A stretch of DNA of 64,000 nt from an uncultured Eubacteriales bacterium (GCA_934491515.1 CAKSTF010000008.1:1-64000); one strand, 5' to 3'. Positions 32,833 through 41,721 are shown, counted from the first letter of the stretch. Numbers and translations: made by a program. Notes: generated by a model not told the origin, from the letters alone.

Positions 32833-34118
32833 TATGCATTACCTCCCTTGGTGATTTGCGCAAGTATTTCATCATCGGTGTAATATCGTGCGCTTGTGTA
32901 TGTGCGCAATTTGTTGCTTGAGGTAATAACAGGCATTTTTGTACTTAGCGGATTGTTCATATACATAAGCGGACAAATGTAACTTGTTATAACGCCCGTT
33001 TCTTTAAGCCGTTTGGCATAAGGCGTTTCACCGAACTTTTTAAGCACAGCCGGCGCTGCAGTGAAAACGGTTGGGATAACAACCTTTTTGTTGCCGACAG
33101 CTTTAAGACCGTTTTCAACCTTTTCGGTCCATGTGATAAGCTGTTCAAGACTCATATGCGGGCAACCCATAAAACACAGTTTCGGTTTTGCTTCCTTGTT
33201 TTTCCAGATAACGGGGTAACTGTCGTAAACGCGTTTAAGTTCCGCGTCGTCTATAACGTATACCTGCGCGTCTTTCTTTATAAGTTTTTCGCCCTGTTCC
33301 ACCGCTTCGGGCGTTATGTTCTCAACGTGGTAAAGACCCACGGCACCGTTTGAAGCGGTTGCCGCGCCGAAATCTTTAAGATATGTTTTTGCGGCGTCGT
33401 CAAGCGTTCCGAGCCACTTATCAAGACCCTTTATGTACGGAACGTCCTCCATTACTTTCATACCGATGGCAGAACCTAAAAGCTGCGCTTCGGGCTTATT
33501 TTCGGTTTTAACCTCTATAATCCAGTCAGCCTTTCTGCCTTCGTCCTTTAAAAGCCCGAAAGAAGGCACATATCCAACTATAGAACCCATAAGGTCAATT
33601 ATACCCGAATTGCGGTTGCAGCGCGCCCCGAGTACCGAGTTTGCATATACAACCGCGGAGGATTCCGACCAGGAAAGTATATCGCCGTATTCAGGTGTAT
33701 TGCCTACCTCGTCCATATAGCAGGTGCAGGTAAACGCGTCCTTATCCATAAGACCCAGTTTGTTTAACTGTTCTTCGTAAAAGTTCTGCTTTGTATACAT
33801 AAATTTGTTAAAAACCAGGTTTTGCAGGAAATTTGAAGGAACGTTTTTATCAAGCGGTCTCGGGTCTGCAGAGAATTTTTTCGCGGAAACAGCACCGGTT
33901 TTTATAAGTTCGTCCATAAGTTCGTAAACGGGTGCCAGCGCCTTAAGTCCGAAAGAGGTTACAAGATGATTGTATTTGCTTGTAACAGGCACCATTTTAT
34001 CTGCGCCGAAAAGTTCGCCGTAACGCACAAGCGTTTCCATAACTTTTGCCATGGTTTCGCCTTTTTCGCCGTTTAAAACGGCTTCCTGTTCCGCGGTAAG
34101 TTTCATTTTGTGTTCCAT
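32832..34118 (-). CDS. Aconitase X catalytic subunit, DUF521
   Basis: The 428-residue large subunit of aconitase X. It starts MEHKMKLTAEQEAVLNGEKG, as the family does, and holds the conserved cysteines that bind the metal cluster in FTCTCYMDEVGNTPEYGD, LGARCNRNSGIIDLMGS and LCFMGCPHMSLEQL, with SYICPLMYMNNP near the end. It lacks the HEAT-repeat and cluster arrangement of ordinary aconitase. Direct neighbour is an Old Yellow Enzyme-type flavoprotein, suggesting a pathway where a double bond made by dehydration is reduced, or the reverse. That order is inference. Confidence 0.9.
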   Translation of the reverse strand: MEHKMKLTAEQEAVLNGEKGETMAKVMETLVRYGELFGADKMVPVTSKYNHLVTSFGLKALAPVYELMDELIKTGAVSAKKFSADPRPLDKNVPSNFLQNLVFNKFMYTKQNFYEEQLNKLGLMDKDAFTCTCYMDEVGNTPEYGDILSWSESSAVVYANSVLGARCNRNSGIIDLMGSIVGYVPSFGLLKDEGRKADWIIEVKTENKPEAQLLGSAIGMKVMEDVPYIKGLDKWLGTLDDAAKTYLKDFGAATASNGAVGLYHVENITPEAVEQGEKLIKKDAQVYVIDDAELKRVYDSYPVIWKNKEAKPKLCFMGCPHMSLEQLITWTEKVENGLKAVGNKKVVIPTVFTAAPAVLKKFGETPYAKRLKETGVITSYICPLMYMNNPLSTKMPVITSSNKLRTYTSARYYTDDEILAQITKGGNA

Positions 34119-34134
34119 ATCTGTTTCCCTTTCT

Positions 34135-36186
34135 TTAAATTTTCATTGCGGCTTCGTATGCGCGCCATATTACCGAACGCAGATTACCCACCGCAAGACA
34201 GTCGCCTACAAGTTCGGATTTTTTGCTGTTTTCAAGCGGAGTCGGGATGTAACCCGCGCAGGAAATACCCGAGTCGCAGGGAACGTTAATCTCGGTACCG
34301 TTTTTATCGGTGCAGATAATTCCGTCCTCGCGCACCTCTTTAAGCGCCGTTTCAAGATATACGGGAATCTTGTTAAGGGCAAACCATTCCCTTAAATAAG
34401 AAGAGTTGGCAAGACAAACGCCTTTTTGACTTACAAGGTCGTCTTTCATCTCTACTATCACGGGTTCTTTGCCCTGAAGCGCAAGTTCGTAAGCAATCTC
34501 GCATCCTGTAAGTCCGCCGCCGATAACGGCAACTTTTTGACCGACAGGCGTTCCGTTAAGATAATCGCACGCTTCAACGGCACGTTCAAAACCCTTAACC
34601 GATTTAAGAAAACGCGGTTTTGAACCGGTTGCAACTATAACGGGGTCGCTGCCGAATGCGTCGGCGCTTTTAACCTCGTCGCCTAAGCGTACCTCGATTG
34701 CAAGGTCGTTCATCTGCTTTATGTACCATTTAAGCAGGTCGCGCAATTTTCCTTTATATGATTCCGCGCTTGCCGCTATAAAAGTGCCGCCCAAACGGTC
34801 GGATTTTTCGTGAATAATGGGATTATGACCGCGAAGTTTAAGTACCCTTGCCGCCTCCATACCGCCTATGCCGCCGCCGATAATGTGTACGGTTTTAGGC
34901 GCGGAGGTCTTTTTAATGTAATGCTTGTTCCACTGCATTGTTTCGGCGTTAACTGCGCACCTTGCAAGATGCAGACTGTCGGAAAGATCCTGATCGTTCG
35001 GAACGCCCTTGTAGTGGCACATATTGAAACAACCGTTGTGGCAAAGTATGCAGGGACGAATTTCATCCTCTTTGCCCTCCATAAGTTTTGTCACCCAAGC
35101 CTGATCTGCAAGGAAAGGTCGTGCAAAGCCGGCGCCGTCAAGTTTTCCCATCTTTACGGAATCGGCGGCAACGCGTGGGTCAAGGCGGCCGGCGCATATT
35201 ACCGGAATATCAACGAATTTCTTTATGTGTTCAACGTCTGCAAGGTTGCAGTTTTCCGGCATGTATATAGGCGGATGTGCCCAATACCATGCGTCGTAGG
35301 TACCATTGTCGCAGTTAAGGCAGTCATATCCTGCGTCCTGCAGATATTTTGCCGCTTTTTCGGATTCTTCCATATCACGGCCGACCTCGGTATACTCTTC
35401 GCCCGGAAGTGCACCCTGACGGAATCCCTTTGTTTTCGAAATTACACTGTAACGCAGGGAAACGGGGAAATCGTCACCGCACGCCTTTTTGATTGCCTTT
35501 ACTATTTCAACAGGGAAACGGTAGCGGTTTTCAAAACTTCCGCCGTATTCGTCTGTGCGCTTGTTTACATATTTAAGGGTGAACTGGTCAAGCAGATATC
35601 CTTCGTGCACCGCGTGCACCTCAACGCCGTCAACGCCGGCTTCTTTAAGCATTGCGGCGGATTTTGCAAAGGCTTCGATAAATTCGTTAATTTCCGCCTT
35701 AGTCATTTCCCTTGAGGGAATTTTATCCGACCAGCGGTTGGGGGAGGGGCTTGCACTTGCAGTAATTTTATCAAGATTCATAAAAGGCTTGCTAAGCACG
35801 CGCAGCGCCTTGTTTGTATAAAGTTTTTCCATCATTTCGCTTACCGTGAACGAACGGCCGAAGCCCGCGGTTAACTGAACGAAAAGTTTAGCGCCCGTTT
35901 TATGAAATTCGGGCATCCACTTTTTAAGGTCTTCATACATTTTCTTGTTTTTGTGCAGCCATTGGCCGAACATCGGGTTGTAAACGGGCTGACAGCCCGG
36001 CATTACAAGACCCGCATTATTTTTGGCAACTTCAAGAATAAAACGCGCGCCGTCCTTGTCAAAATGGTTGTTTTCCATCCAGCCGAAAAGATCGGTACCG
36101 CCCATGCTTGTAAGCACTATGCGGTTTTTGATCTCGCAATTTCCGATTTTCCACGGTGTAAACAGCGGTTCAAGTCGTTTTTCCAT
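34135..36186 (-). CDS. NADH:flavin oxidoreductase / 2,4-dienoyl-CoA reductase family iron-sulfur flavoenzyme
   Basis: A 683-residue enzyme of the Old Yellow Enzyme / 2,4-dienoyl-CoA reductase / trimethylamine dehydrogenase class. An FMN-binding TIM barrel takes the first 350 residues (start FTPWKIGNCEIKNRIVLTSM; VDGVEVHAVHEGYLLDQFT). A [4Fe-4S] site follows as CILCHNGCFNMCHYKG (about 380). The FAD/NAD(P)H half has HIIGGGIGGMEAARVLKLRG (about 435) and KVAVIGGGLTGCEIAYELA (about 545). Such enzymes reduce activated C=C bonds. Its place as first gene of the AcnX operon suggests reduction of an enoate or enamine made by the dehydratase. Confidence 0.9.
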   Translation of the reverse strand: MEKRLEPLFTPWKIGNCEIKNRIVLTSMGGTDLFGWMENNHFDKDGARFILEVAKNNAGLVMPGCQPVYNPMFGQWLHKNKKMYEDLKKWMPEFHKTGAKLFVQLTAGFGRSFTVSEMMEKLYTNKALRVLSKPFMNLDKITASASPSPNRWSDKIPSREMTKAEINEFIEAFAKSAAMLKEAGVDGVEVHAVHEGYLLDQFTLKYVNKRTDEYGGSFENRYRFPVEIVKAIKKACGDDFPVSLRYSVISKTKGFRQGALPGEEYTEVGRDMEESEKAAKYLQDAGYDCLNCDNGTYDAWYWAHPPIYMPENCNLADVEHIKKFVDIPVICAGRLDPRVAADSVKMGKLDGAGFARPFLADQAWVTKLMEGKEDEIRPCILCHNGCFNMCHYKGVPNDQDLSDSLHLARCAVNAETMQWNKHYIKKTSAPKTVHIIGGGIGGMEAARVLKLRGHNPIIHEKSDRLGGTFIAASAESYKGKLRDLLKWYIKQMNDLAIEVRLGDEVKSADAFGSDPVIVATGSKPRFLKSVKGFERAVEACDYLNGTPVGQKVAVIGGGLTGCEIAYELALQGKEPVIVEMKDDLVSQKGVCLANSSYLREWFALNKIPVYLETALKEVREDGIICTDKNGTEINVPCDSGISCAGYIPTPLENSKKSELVGDCLAVGNLRSVIWRAYEAAMKI

Positions 36187-36225
36187 AAAAAGACCTTCCT
36201 TTTGCAGTAAAATTTAATTGTTTAA

Positions 36226-36254
36226 ATTATAACATACTCACAAATATACTTCAA
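36226..36254 (-). promoter_or_regulatory. Promoter of the OYE-AcnX operon
   Basis: On the minus strand TTGAAG (36254-36249) and TATAAT (36231-36226) are spaced by 17 bases, 39 bases before the ATG. The spacer and flanks are strongly AT-rich. Confidence 0.72.
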
Positions 36255-36431
36255 TATGGGCTTTTGAAAATCGGTAATATGCTTAAAATTCAATATATTT
36301 TTTTGTGCACAAATCAAACCGCGCCGTAACTGAATTAAGTATAAATGAAACTTTTTTGAGTTTTAAGCGGCTTGAAGTCTGCCTTTTTCAACAAGCGGAT
36401 TTCTGTTGTCTAGCCTTAATTCTTTGCCAAT
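36255..36431. other. AT-rich intergenic region between the OYE operon and pnuC
   Basis: About 180 bases with no coding frame. TTTGCCAAT (36423-36431) pairs with ATTGGCAAA (36451-36459) across the pnuC stop codon and may weakly end the pnuC transcript. Otherwise nothing recognisable. Confidence 0.4.
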
Positions 36432-37082
36432 TTATATATCCGTAAATATCATTGGCAAAAAAGCAGCAAAACAAAACACAACTGATATATAACGCGGATT
36501 TTCAAAGCTTGCAAGCGTCCATAAAACTATTAAAACAATATCATTTGCGGCGTACGCGAGCGAGAAAAACGGACTTCGCCTGAAAGTCAGATAAGCAGCA
36601 AGAAAACTTGTAGTAACCGAAACCGTGCTTGGAAATATGTTGGCCGTGTTGAATGCTTTTAAAACAAAATAAAAAACAGCCGTCACACCCAAGGTCAATA
36701 TAAACATATACACTGTTTCCTTTTTGGAAATGCTGTTTACCTTCACCTCTGCTTTATTGCCGTTATGAGGGCTTTTAAGCCACGAAACAAGGGCAAAAAC
36801 AGACATCGGCATTGTCATTCCGAGATATGTAATCATTTCACCGTAGTATCGGAACGATAAGGAAATTATTCCGTATATTATGCTGAACAATATCATAAGT
36901 ATTTGTCCGAAAGGGTTTCCTTTTGAGTTAAAAATGATTGACGTAACGCCTATAAGCGAGGCAATAAGTGTGAGGTAACTGTGCCTGTCAAACGCAAAAA
37001 AGGATACTGTTATCGTCAGTGCAGAAAAGAACCATAACAATAATTCGGATTTTGAAAAATAAAATATAAGTTTTTTAATCAT
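36432..37082 (-). CDS. pnuC: PnuC-family nicotinamide riboside/vitamin transporter
   Basis: A 216-residue membrane protein with about seven hydrophobic helices and the family motifs ASLIGVTSIIFNSKGNPFGQ (residues about 40-60) and SLAYAANDIVLIVLWTLAS (about 175-193). PnuC proteins take up nicotinamide riboside by facilitated diffusion with intracellular phosphorylation; relatives carry riboflavin or thiamine, so the substrate is not certain. The gene has its own promoter and a 100-base structured leader, which would suit riboswitch control by a vitamin or cofactor. Confidence 0.88.
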   Translation of the reverse strand: MIKKLIFYFSKSELLLWFFSALTITVSFFAFDRHSYLTLIASLIGVTSIIFNSKGNPFGQILMILFSIIYGIISLSFRYYGEMITYLGMTMPMSVFALVSWLKSPHNGNKAEVKVNSISKKETVYMFILTLGVTAVFYFVLKAFNTANIFPSTVSVTTSFLAAYLTFRRSPFFSLAYAANDIVLIVLWTLASFENPRYISVVFCFAAFLPMIFTDI

Positions 37083-37190
37083 AACTTTTCTCCCAAAAAA
37101 TTAAGCACCCGCGTACACATCTTCAAAGACCTAACGATGTGTAAACGGATGCTTTAAGCATCTTCTACCCGGTGGCAGATAAATATAATG
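37083..37190 (-). ncRNA. Structured leader of pnuC, candidate riboswitch of unrecognised class
   Basis: Read on the minus strand, the leader contains GATGCT/AGCATC (37162-37148) and an 8-bp stem TACACATC/GATGTGTA (arms at 37143-37136 and 37121-37114) with a 14-base loop. A weaker closing helix GGTG/CACC (37174-37171 with 37109-37106) would make a three-way junction. The T-run TTAATTTTTT follows the closing arm directly, and GGGAGA is the ribosome binding site. I tried to fit TPP, FMN, THF, preQ1, purine and NAD-II motifs and none matches clearly. It may be a riboswitch or an attenuator. Confidence 0.5.
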
Positions 37191-37195
37191 CCGAT

Positions 37196-37224
37196 ATTTT
37201 AACATATGTCCTCTTTAAAGTCAA
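37196..37224 (-). promoter_or_regulatory. Promoter of pnuC
   Basis: On the minus strand TTGACT (37224-37219) and TAAAAT (37201-37196) with a 17-base spacer. The start site near 37189 gives a leader of about 105 bases. Confidence 0.75.
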
Positions 37225-37272
37225 CAAAATCATCGGTTGAAATAAAGTCGTGAATATCAGAAAGGTTATAAT

Positions 37273-37713
37273 TCAGTCCAACTTCATATACAGTAACGGA
37301 TGCGGATTTCCCTGCTTGTCAAGAGCAGAGCGCTTGCAGGTTTTGAACCCGATATGCTCATAAAATCCAACTGCCTGCAGATTTTCCTCGTTCACGGCTA
37401 CAATATAAATTCCGTGATTTTTAATCCCGTACTCAACCAACTGTTTTCCAAGCCCTTTGCCGCGCACGGAAGGGGAAAGGAATAACATTTCCAAACGGCG
37501 GTTTCCGGTGCCCATAAAAGCCACGGGTTTTCTGTCGTCGCCCACGGCAATCGTAAGAACTTCCACGTTTTTAATTGCTTTTGGGACGTATTTTTTGATC
37601 TCTTCCATCTCATTTTCCGAAAGAAAAGTGTGCGTAGCCAAAACAGAGTCTTCCCAAATTTCCAAAAGTGATGGCAGCAGTTCGCTTCTGTTCTGTACCT
37701 CGTATATTCTCAT
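37273..37713 (-). CDS. GNAT-family N-acetyltransferase
   Basis: A 146-residue GNAT acetyltransferase, acetyl-CoA dependent. The CoA-binding segment is FLSPSVRGKGLGKQLVEYGI (about residues 77-96), with the R/Q-x-x-G-x-G/A core, and the C-terminal VNEENLQAVGFYEHIGFKTC is the usual NxxAxxFYxxxGF motif. It resembles the YjaB/putative-acetyltransferase group, which act on small metabolites; the substrate is unknown. It is transcribed from its own promoter at 37746-37774. Confidence 0.9.
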   Translation of the reverse strand: MRIYEVQNRSELLPSLLEIWEDSVLATHTFLSENEMEEIKKYVPKAIKNVEVLTIAVGDDRKPVAFMGTGNRRLEMLFLSPSVRGKGLGKQLVEYGIKNHGIYIVAVNEENLQAVGFYEHIGFKTCKRSALDKQGNPHPLLYMKLD

Positions 37714-37745
37714 AAACTCACTCCCAAAAGCGTTTTTACGCTTGA

Positions 37746-37774
37746 ATTATATCATATTATAAAATTTTCTTCAA
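37746..37774 (-). promoter_or_regulatory. Promoter of the GNAT gene
   Basis: On the minus strand TTGAAG (37774-37769) and TATAAT (37751-37746) with a 17-base spacer. It directly follows the terminator of the AraC-type gene. Confidence 0.72.
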
Positions 37775-37811
37775 TAAAAACCCCCGTATTTTATAAAAAA
37801 ATACGGGGGGG
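37775..37811 (-). terminator. Terminator of the AraC-type regulator gene
   Basis: CCCCCGTATTTT pairs with AAAATACGGGGG (37781-37811 region) around a short AT loop. On the minus strand it is followed by TTTTT. Confidence 0.9.
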
Positions 37812-37837
37812 TTGCTTTTCCTGTTTGTCCGATTATA

Positions 37838-38731
37838 TTATTTCGTCTGCTGTTCCGGTTTTTCTTTTACGGCAATCCAGATTTCACACTGATAATCGGG
37901 ATTCATTGTATCTTCCGACGAATACACCTCAAATTCTACATTTTCGGCATATTCATACTGTGTGCTTTGGGGAAAAAATTCCGTGACGATGCGGTGGTAG
38001 GTTTCAATAAATGCATCGGGCATTTTACCTTTACTTGTGAACACGGCGTATGTATTTGCAGGTATGGTGACTATTTCAAGGTCGCCGTCTGCCTTTCTGC
38101 CGTCATATTCAACGCCGATACCGTACGGAAACTGTTTTGAATCAAGTTCTGAGGAGAAGCAAATGCCAAGCAAACCCTTCATACGCGGATTTTCGGGTAT
38201 CAGGTTTATAAGCCTTCCAAGCGTTCCGTCTTTTGCGGATTCCTGCCACATTGCGGTGATATCGGGCGTGGCATTTGCTGATTGCGGTTTACCGACCCTT
38301 TTTCTTTTACATATCACCCTGAACGCGTCTCTTTTTTCGATTCTGTAATCCATCTTTCTGCCTCCTGTTAAGGTAAGTTTTACAGAAAGCGGAGTGAATA
38401 TCTTAACTTTACCGCCGTGTTTTGCTTCACTGGGGGTAATGCCGTGAAATCTGGTGAATGCACGGGAAAAACTTTCGGGCGTATCATATCCGTATTTAAG
38501 CGCTATATCTATTATTTTTGCATTTCCCAATGACAGTTCTTCGCCTGCAAGGGAAAGTCTGCGCATACGGATATAATCCCCGAATGTAAGACCGCAAAGA
38601 ATACCGAAAACCCTTTGAAAATGAAATGCGGAGGAACACGCCGCTTTCGCCGCTTCTTCGATATCCGTTTCTCCGGTTATATTCTCTTCGGCGTAATCAA
38701 TCGCTTTTTGTATTCCCTGTATCCAATCCAT
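37838..38731 (-). CDS. AraC-family regulator with C-terminal GyrI-like effector-binding domain
   Basis: A 297-residue transcription factor. The N-terminal AraC DNA-binding domain has two helix-turn-helix units: IEEAAKAACSSAFHFQRVFG and IIDIALKYGYDTPESFSRAF, followed by HGITPSEAKHGG. The C-terminal half (about 130-295) is a GyrI-like/SOUL domain (YRIEKRDAFRVICKRKRV, PDAFIETYHRIVTEFFPQS), as in Rob/BmrR-type sensors of hydrophobic or cationic compounds. No efflux gene is adjacent, so the target is unknown. Confidence 0.93.
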   Translation of the reverse strand: MDWIQGIQKAIDYAEENITGETDIEEAAKAACSSAFHFQRVFGILCGLTFGDYIRMRRLSLAGEELSLGNAKIIDIALKYGYDTPESFSRAFTRFHGITPSEAKHGGKVKIFTPLSVKLTLTGGRKMDYRIEKRDAFRVICKRKRVGKPQSANATPDITAMWQESAKDGTLGRLINLIPENPRMKGLLGICFSSELDSKQFPYGIGVEYDGRKADGDLEIVTIPANTYAVFTSKGKMPDAFIETYHRIVTEFFPQSTQYEYAENVEFEVYSSEDTMNPDYQCEIWIAVKEKPEQQTK

Positions 38732-39010
38732 TTACGAACTCCCTTTCTGTGATTACAGTTTACCGCGTTAAACGATCGGTTTCATGACTTTCCGTGCTTC
38801 ACGGTGCTATGAAAGTATTATTGCAAAATCTGCCGTGCTTTTGCTTTTTTTCTAAAACAATCCCCTGTACTTCATGCGAAGTACAGGGGTGTTCAGGTGT
38901 ATTAAACCGGTCTCGGTATAGTTCCTTCGGTAAAAACTTCGGGAATTAAGTGTCCGTTCAACCGGGCGCGTGTTTTGTAAACACACACAATCTAATCGCG
39001 CCGCGCGGAA
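38732..39010. other. Intergenic region between ppdK and the AraC-type gene
   Basis: Contains a large dyad near 38780-38814: TTTCAT and ATGAAA flank CCGTG-CTT-CACGG (38792-38804), close upstream of the AraC gene, perhaps its operator. A 12-bp terminator-like hairpin at 38862-38889 is listed separately. The stretch 38890-39010 holds a few short inverted repeats (CTTCGG, CCGGGC) and no coding frame. Confidence 0.5.
38862..38889 (-). terminator. Terminator-like hairpin downstream of ppdK
   Basis: CCCCTGTACTTC and GAAGTACAGGGG form a 12-bp stem with a four-base loop. Read on the minus strand it is followed by ATTGTTTTAG. It lies about 120 bases beyond the ppdK stop. Confidence 0.7.
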
Positions 39011-41656
39011 TTACTTCTTTGCGCTTTTAATCGCTGCCTGTGCTGCCGCAAGGCGTGCAATCGGAACGCGGAAGGGTGAGCATGAAACGTAATCAAGACC
39101 GATTGCGTTGCAGAACTCGATAGAGGAAGGATCGCCGCCGTGCTCGCCGCAGATACCGCAGTGAAGGTCCTTGCGGGCAGCCTTACCCTTGGTAACCGCC
39201 ATTTCCATAAGCTGACCTACGCCGGTAGTGTCAAGACGTGCAAACGGATCGGATTCAAATATCTTGTTCTGATAGTAGCTCGGGAGGAACTTACCTGCGT
39301 CATCACGGCTGAAACCAAATGTCATCTGAGTAAGGTCGTTGGTGCCGAAGCAGAAGAACTCAGCCTCGGTAGCGATCTGGTCAGCGGTAAGAGCAGCGCG
39401 GGGGATCTCAATCATAGTACCAACTTCGTACTTGAGGTCCTCGCCGGAAGCCTTTATAAGTTCATCGGCGGTAGCAACAACTACGTCCTTAACAAACTTA
39501 AGTTCCTTAACTTCGCAAGCAAGCGGAATCATTATTTCGGGAACAATGTTCCAATCGTTGTGGCGTGCCTTTACTGCAAGAGCCGCTTTGATGATTGCCT
39601 TTGTCTGCATCTTGGCGATTTCGGGATAGGTAACCGCAAGACGGCAGCCGCGGTGACCCATCATCGGGTTAAACTCGTGAAGGTCGGAGCAAAGCTGCTT
39701 AATCTGAGCAACGGTCTTGCCCTGTGCGTCTGCAAGTTTCTTAATGTCTGCTTCTTCGGTGGGAACAAACTCGTGAAGCGGGGGATCAAGGAAACGGATA
39801 GTAACCGGATGACCGCCGAGCGCTTCAAAGAGGCCTTCAAAGTCAGCCTGCTGTACGGGTTCAATCTTGTCGAGTGCTTTAATGCGCTCTTCAACGGTTT
39901 CTGCGCAGATCATTTCGCGGAAAGCGTCGATTCTGCCATCGCCGAAGAACATATGCTCGGTACGGCAAAGGCCGATGCCCTGTGCGCCGAGTTCGGCAGC
40001 ACGCTTAGCATCTTCGGGAGTGTCGGCATTGGTGCGAACACCGAGAGTCTTATATTTATCGGCAAGTTTCATAATTCTGCCGAAGTAGCCGCTGTTGGGG
40101 TCGGCAGGAACGGTGGGAATAATGTGACCGTAAATGTTACCGGTGGAACCGTCAAGGGAAATACCGTCGCCTTCTTTGTAAACCTTGCCTGCAAGAGTGA
40201 ACTGCTTGTTTGCTTCGTCCATCTTTATGTCACCGCAGCCGGAAACGCAGCAGGTGCCCATGCCGCGCGCAACAACTGCAGCGTGAGAGGTCTGACCGCC
40301 GCGAACGGTGAGTATACCCTGAGAATATTTCATACCTTCGATATCTTCGGGAGAAGTTTCAAGACGAACAAGGATTACCTTTTCGCCCTTCTTGCCTTCG
40401 ATAACAGCGTCTTCAGCGGTGAAAACAACCTTACCTGCGGCAGCACCGGGGGAAGCGGCAATACCTTTACCTATAACGTCGGTCTTGTCGGCTTCTTTAA
40501 GCGCCTTGGGATCGAAAGTGGGGTGGAGGAGCATGTCGAGCGACTTAGCGTCGATCTGCATGAGTGCTTCCTCTTCAGAAATCATGCCTTCGTCAATAAG
40601 ATCGCAGGCAATCTTTATGGCAGCGGCAGCGGTACGCTTACCGTTACGGGTCTGAAGCATATAGAGGTTGCCGTGTTCAACGGTAAATTCCATATCCTGC
40701 ATATCACGGTAATGGTCTTCAAGTATTCCGCAAACTTCCTGGAATTTCTTGAATGCTTCGGGGAACTTGTCAGCCATTTCTGCAATCGGCATAGGAGTAC
40801 GAACGCCTGCAACAACGTCCTCGCCCTGTGCGTTGGTAAGGAATTCGCCCATAAGACCCTTTTCGCCGGTGGCGGGGTTGCGGGTGAAAGCAACGCCGGT
40901 GCCGCAGTCATCGCCCATGTTGCCGAAAGCCATCATCTGTACGTTAACGGCAGTACCCCAGGAATAGGGGATATCGTGGTCCATACGATAGATGTTTGCA
41001 CGGGGGTTGTCCCATGAACGGAAAACGGCTTTGATAGCCTCGAAAAGCTGCTCTTTCGGGTCAGAGGGGAACTCTTTGCCGAGTTTTGCTTTGTATTCCG
41101 CTTTGAACTGATGAGCGAGTTCTTTAAGATCCTCCGCACCGAGTTCGACGTCCTGAGTAACACCCTTTGCTTCCTTCATCTTGTCGATGAGTTCTTCAAA
41201 GTATTTTTTGCCGACTTCCATAACAACGTCGGAGAACATCTGAATAAAACGACGATAGCAGTCCCAAGCCCAACGGGGATTATTGGACTGTTCGGCAATA
41301 ACGTTAACAACGTCTTCGTTAAGACCGAGGTTAAGAATAGTATCCATCATGCCGGGCATGGAAGCGCGGGCGCCCGAACGAACGGAAACGAGAAGCGGAT
41401 TTTTCTTGTCGCCAAATTTCTTGCCGGTGATTTTTTCCATCTTTTCGATGTTTTCCATGATCTGCGCCTCAATGTCGGCGTTGATCATGCGGCCGTCCTC
41501 ATAGTACTGAGTGCAGGCTTCGGTAGAAATTGTGAAACCCTGGGGAACCGGAAGACCGATCTTGGTCATTTCCGCAAGGTTGGCACCTTTACCGCCGAGA
41601 AGTTCACGCATATTTGCGTTGCCTTCGCTGAAGAGATAAACGTACTTGTGACTCAT
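39011..41656 (-). CDS. ppdK: Pyruvate, phosphate dikinase
   Basis: PPDK interconverts PEP, AMP and PPi with pyruvate, ATP and Pi. In anaerobic Clostridia it often replaces or complements pyruvate kinase in glycolysis. The 881-residue protein has the N-terminal ATP-grasp domain (GGKGANLAEMTKIGLPVPQG; SVRSGARASMPGMMDTILNL), the swivelling phosphohistidine motif GGQTSHAAVVARGMG (about 450), and the C-terminal PEP-binding barrel with GLCRTEHMF, GHRGCRLAVTYPE and the catalytic Cys in CGICGEHGG (about 837). It is complete. The ribosome binding site on the minus strand is GGAGG before ATG. Confidence 0.98.
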   Translation of the reverse strand: MSHKYVYLFSEGNANMRELLGGKGANLAEMTKIGLPVPQGFTISTEACTQYYEDGRMINADIEAQIMENIEKMEKITGKKFGDKKNPLLVSVRSGARASMPGMMDTILNLGLNEDVVNVIAEQSNNPRWAWDCYRRFIQMFSDVVMEVGKKYFEELIDKMKEAKGVTQDVELGAEDLKELAHQFKAEYKAKLGKEFPSDPKEQLFEAIKAVFRSWDNPRANIYRMDHDIPYSWGTAVNVQMMAFGNMGDDCGTGVAFTRNPATGEKGLMGEFLTNAQGEDVVAGVRTPMPIAEMADKFPEAFKKFQEVCGILEDHYRDMQDMEFTVEHGNLYMLQTRNGKRTAAAAIKIACDLIDEGMISEEEALMQIDAKSLDMLLHPTFDPKALKEADKTDVIGKGIAASPGAAAGKVVFTAEDAVIEGKKGEKVILVRLETSPEDIEGMKYSQGILTVRGGQTSHAAVVARGMGTCCVSGCGDIKMDEANKQFTLAGKVYKEGDGISLDGSTGNIYGHIIPTVPADPNSGYFGRIMKLADKYKTLGVRTNADTPEDAKRAAELGAQGIGLCRTEHMFFGDGRIDAFREMICAETVEERIKALDKIEPVQQADFEGLFEALGGHPVTIRFLDPPLHEFVPTEEADIKKLADAQGKTVAQIKQLCSDLHEFNPMMGHRGCRLAVTYPEIAKMQTKAIIKAALAVKARHNDWNIVPEIMIPLACEVKELKFVKDVVVATADELIKASGEDLKYEVGTMIEIPRAALTADQIATEAEFFCFGTNDLTQMTFGFSRDDAGKFLPSYYQNKIFESDPFARLDTTGVGQLMEMAVTKGKAARKDLHCGICGEHGGDPSSIEFCNAIGLDYVSCSPFRVPIARLAAAQAAIKSAKK

Positions 41657-41721
41657 GTGTGAATCAACCTCCTGTATTTTCTTGGAAAAATAATTCCATA
41701 ATTAAATTATGTATCCGAGTT

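Noticed and set aside
34810..35715. A 301-residue open frame opposite the OYE flavoenzyme
   Set aside because: Antisense shadow of a gene with intact flavin, iron-sulfur and Rossmann motifs; no ribosome binding site or motif of its own.
37083..37190. Naming the pnuC leader a TPP, FMN, THF, preQ1 or NAD-II riboswitch
   Set aside because: The conserved core sequences of these classes were not found on the minus strand.
39140..41017. A 625-residue open frame on the plus strand opposite ppdK
   Set aside because: It lies wholly inside the well-supported ppdK gene on the other strand, is Asn/Phe/Val-rich in a composition typical of an antisense frame, and has no family motif.
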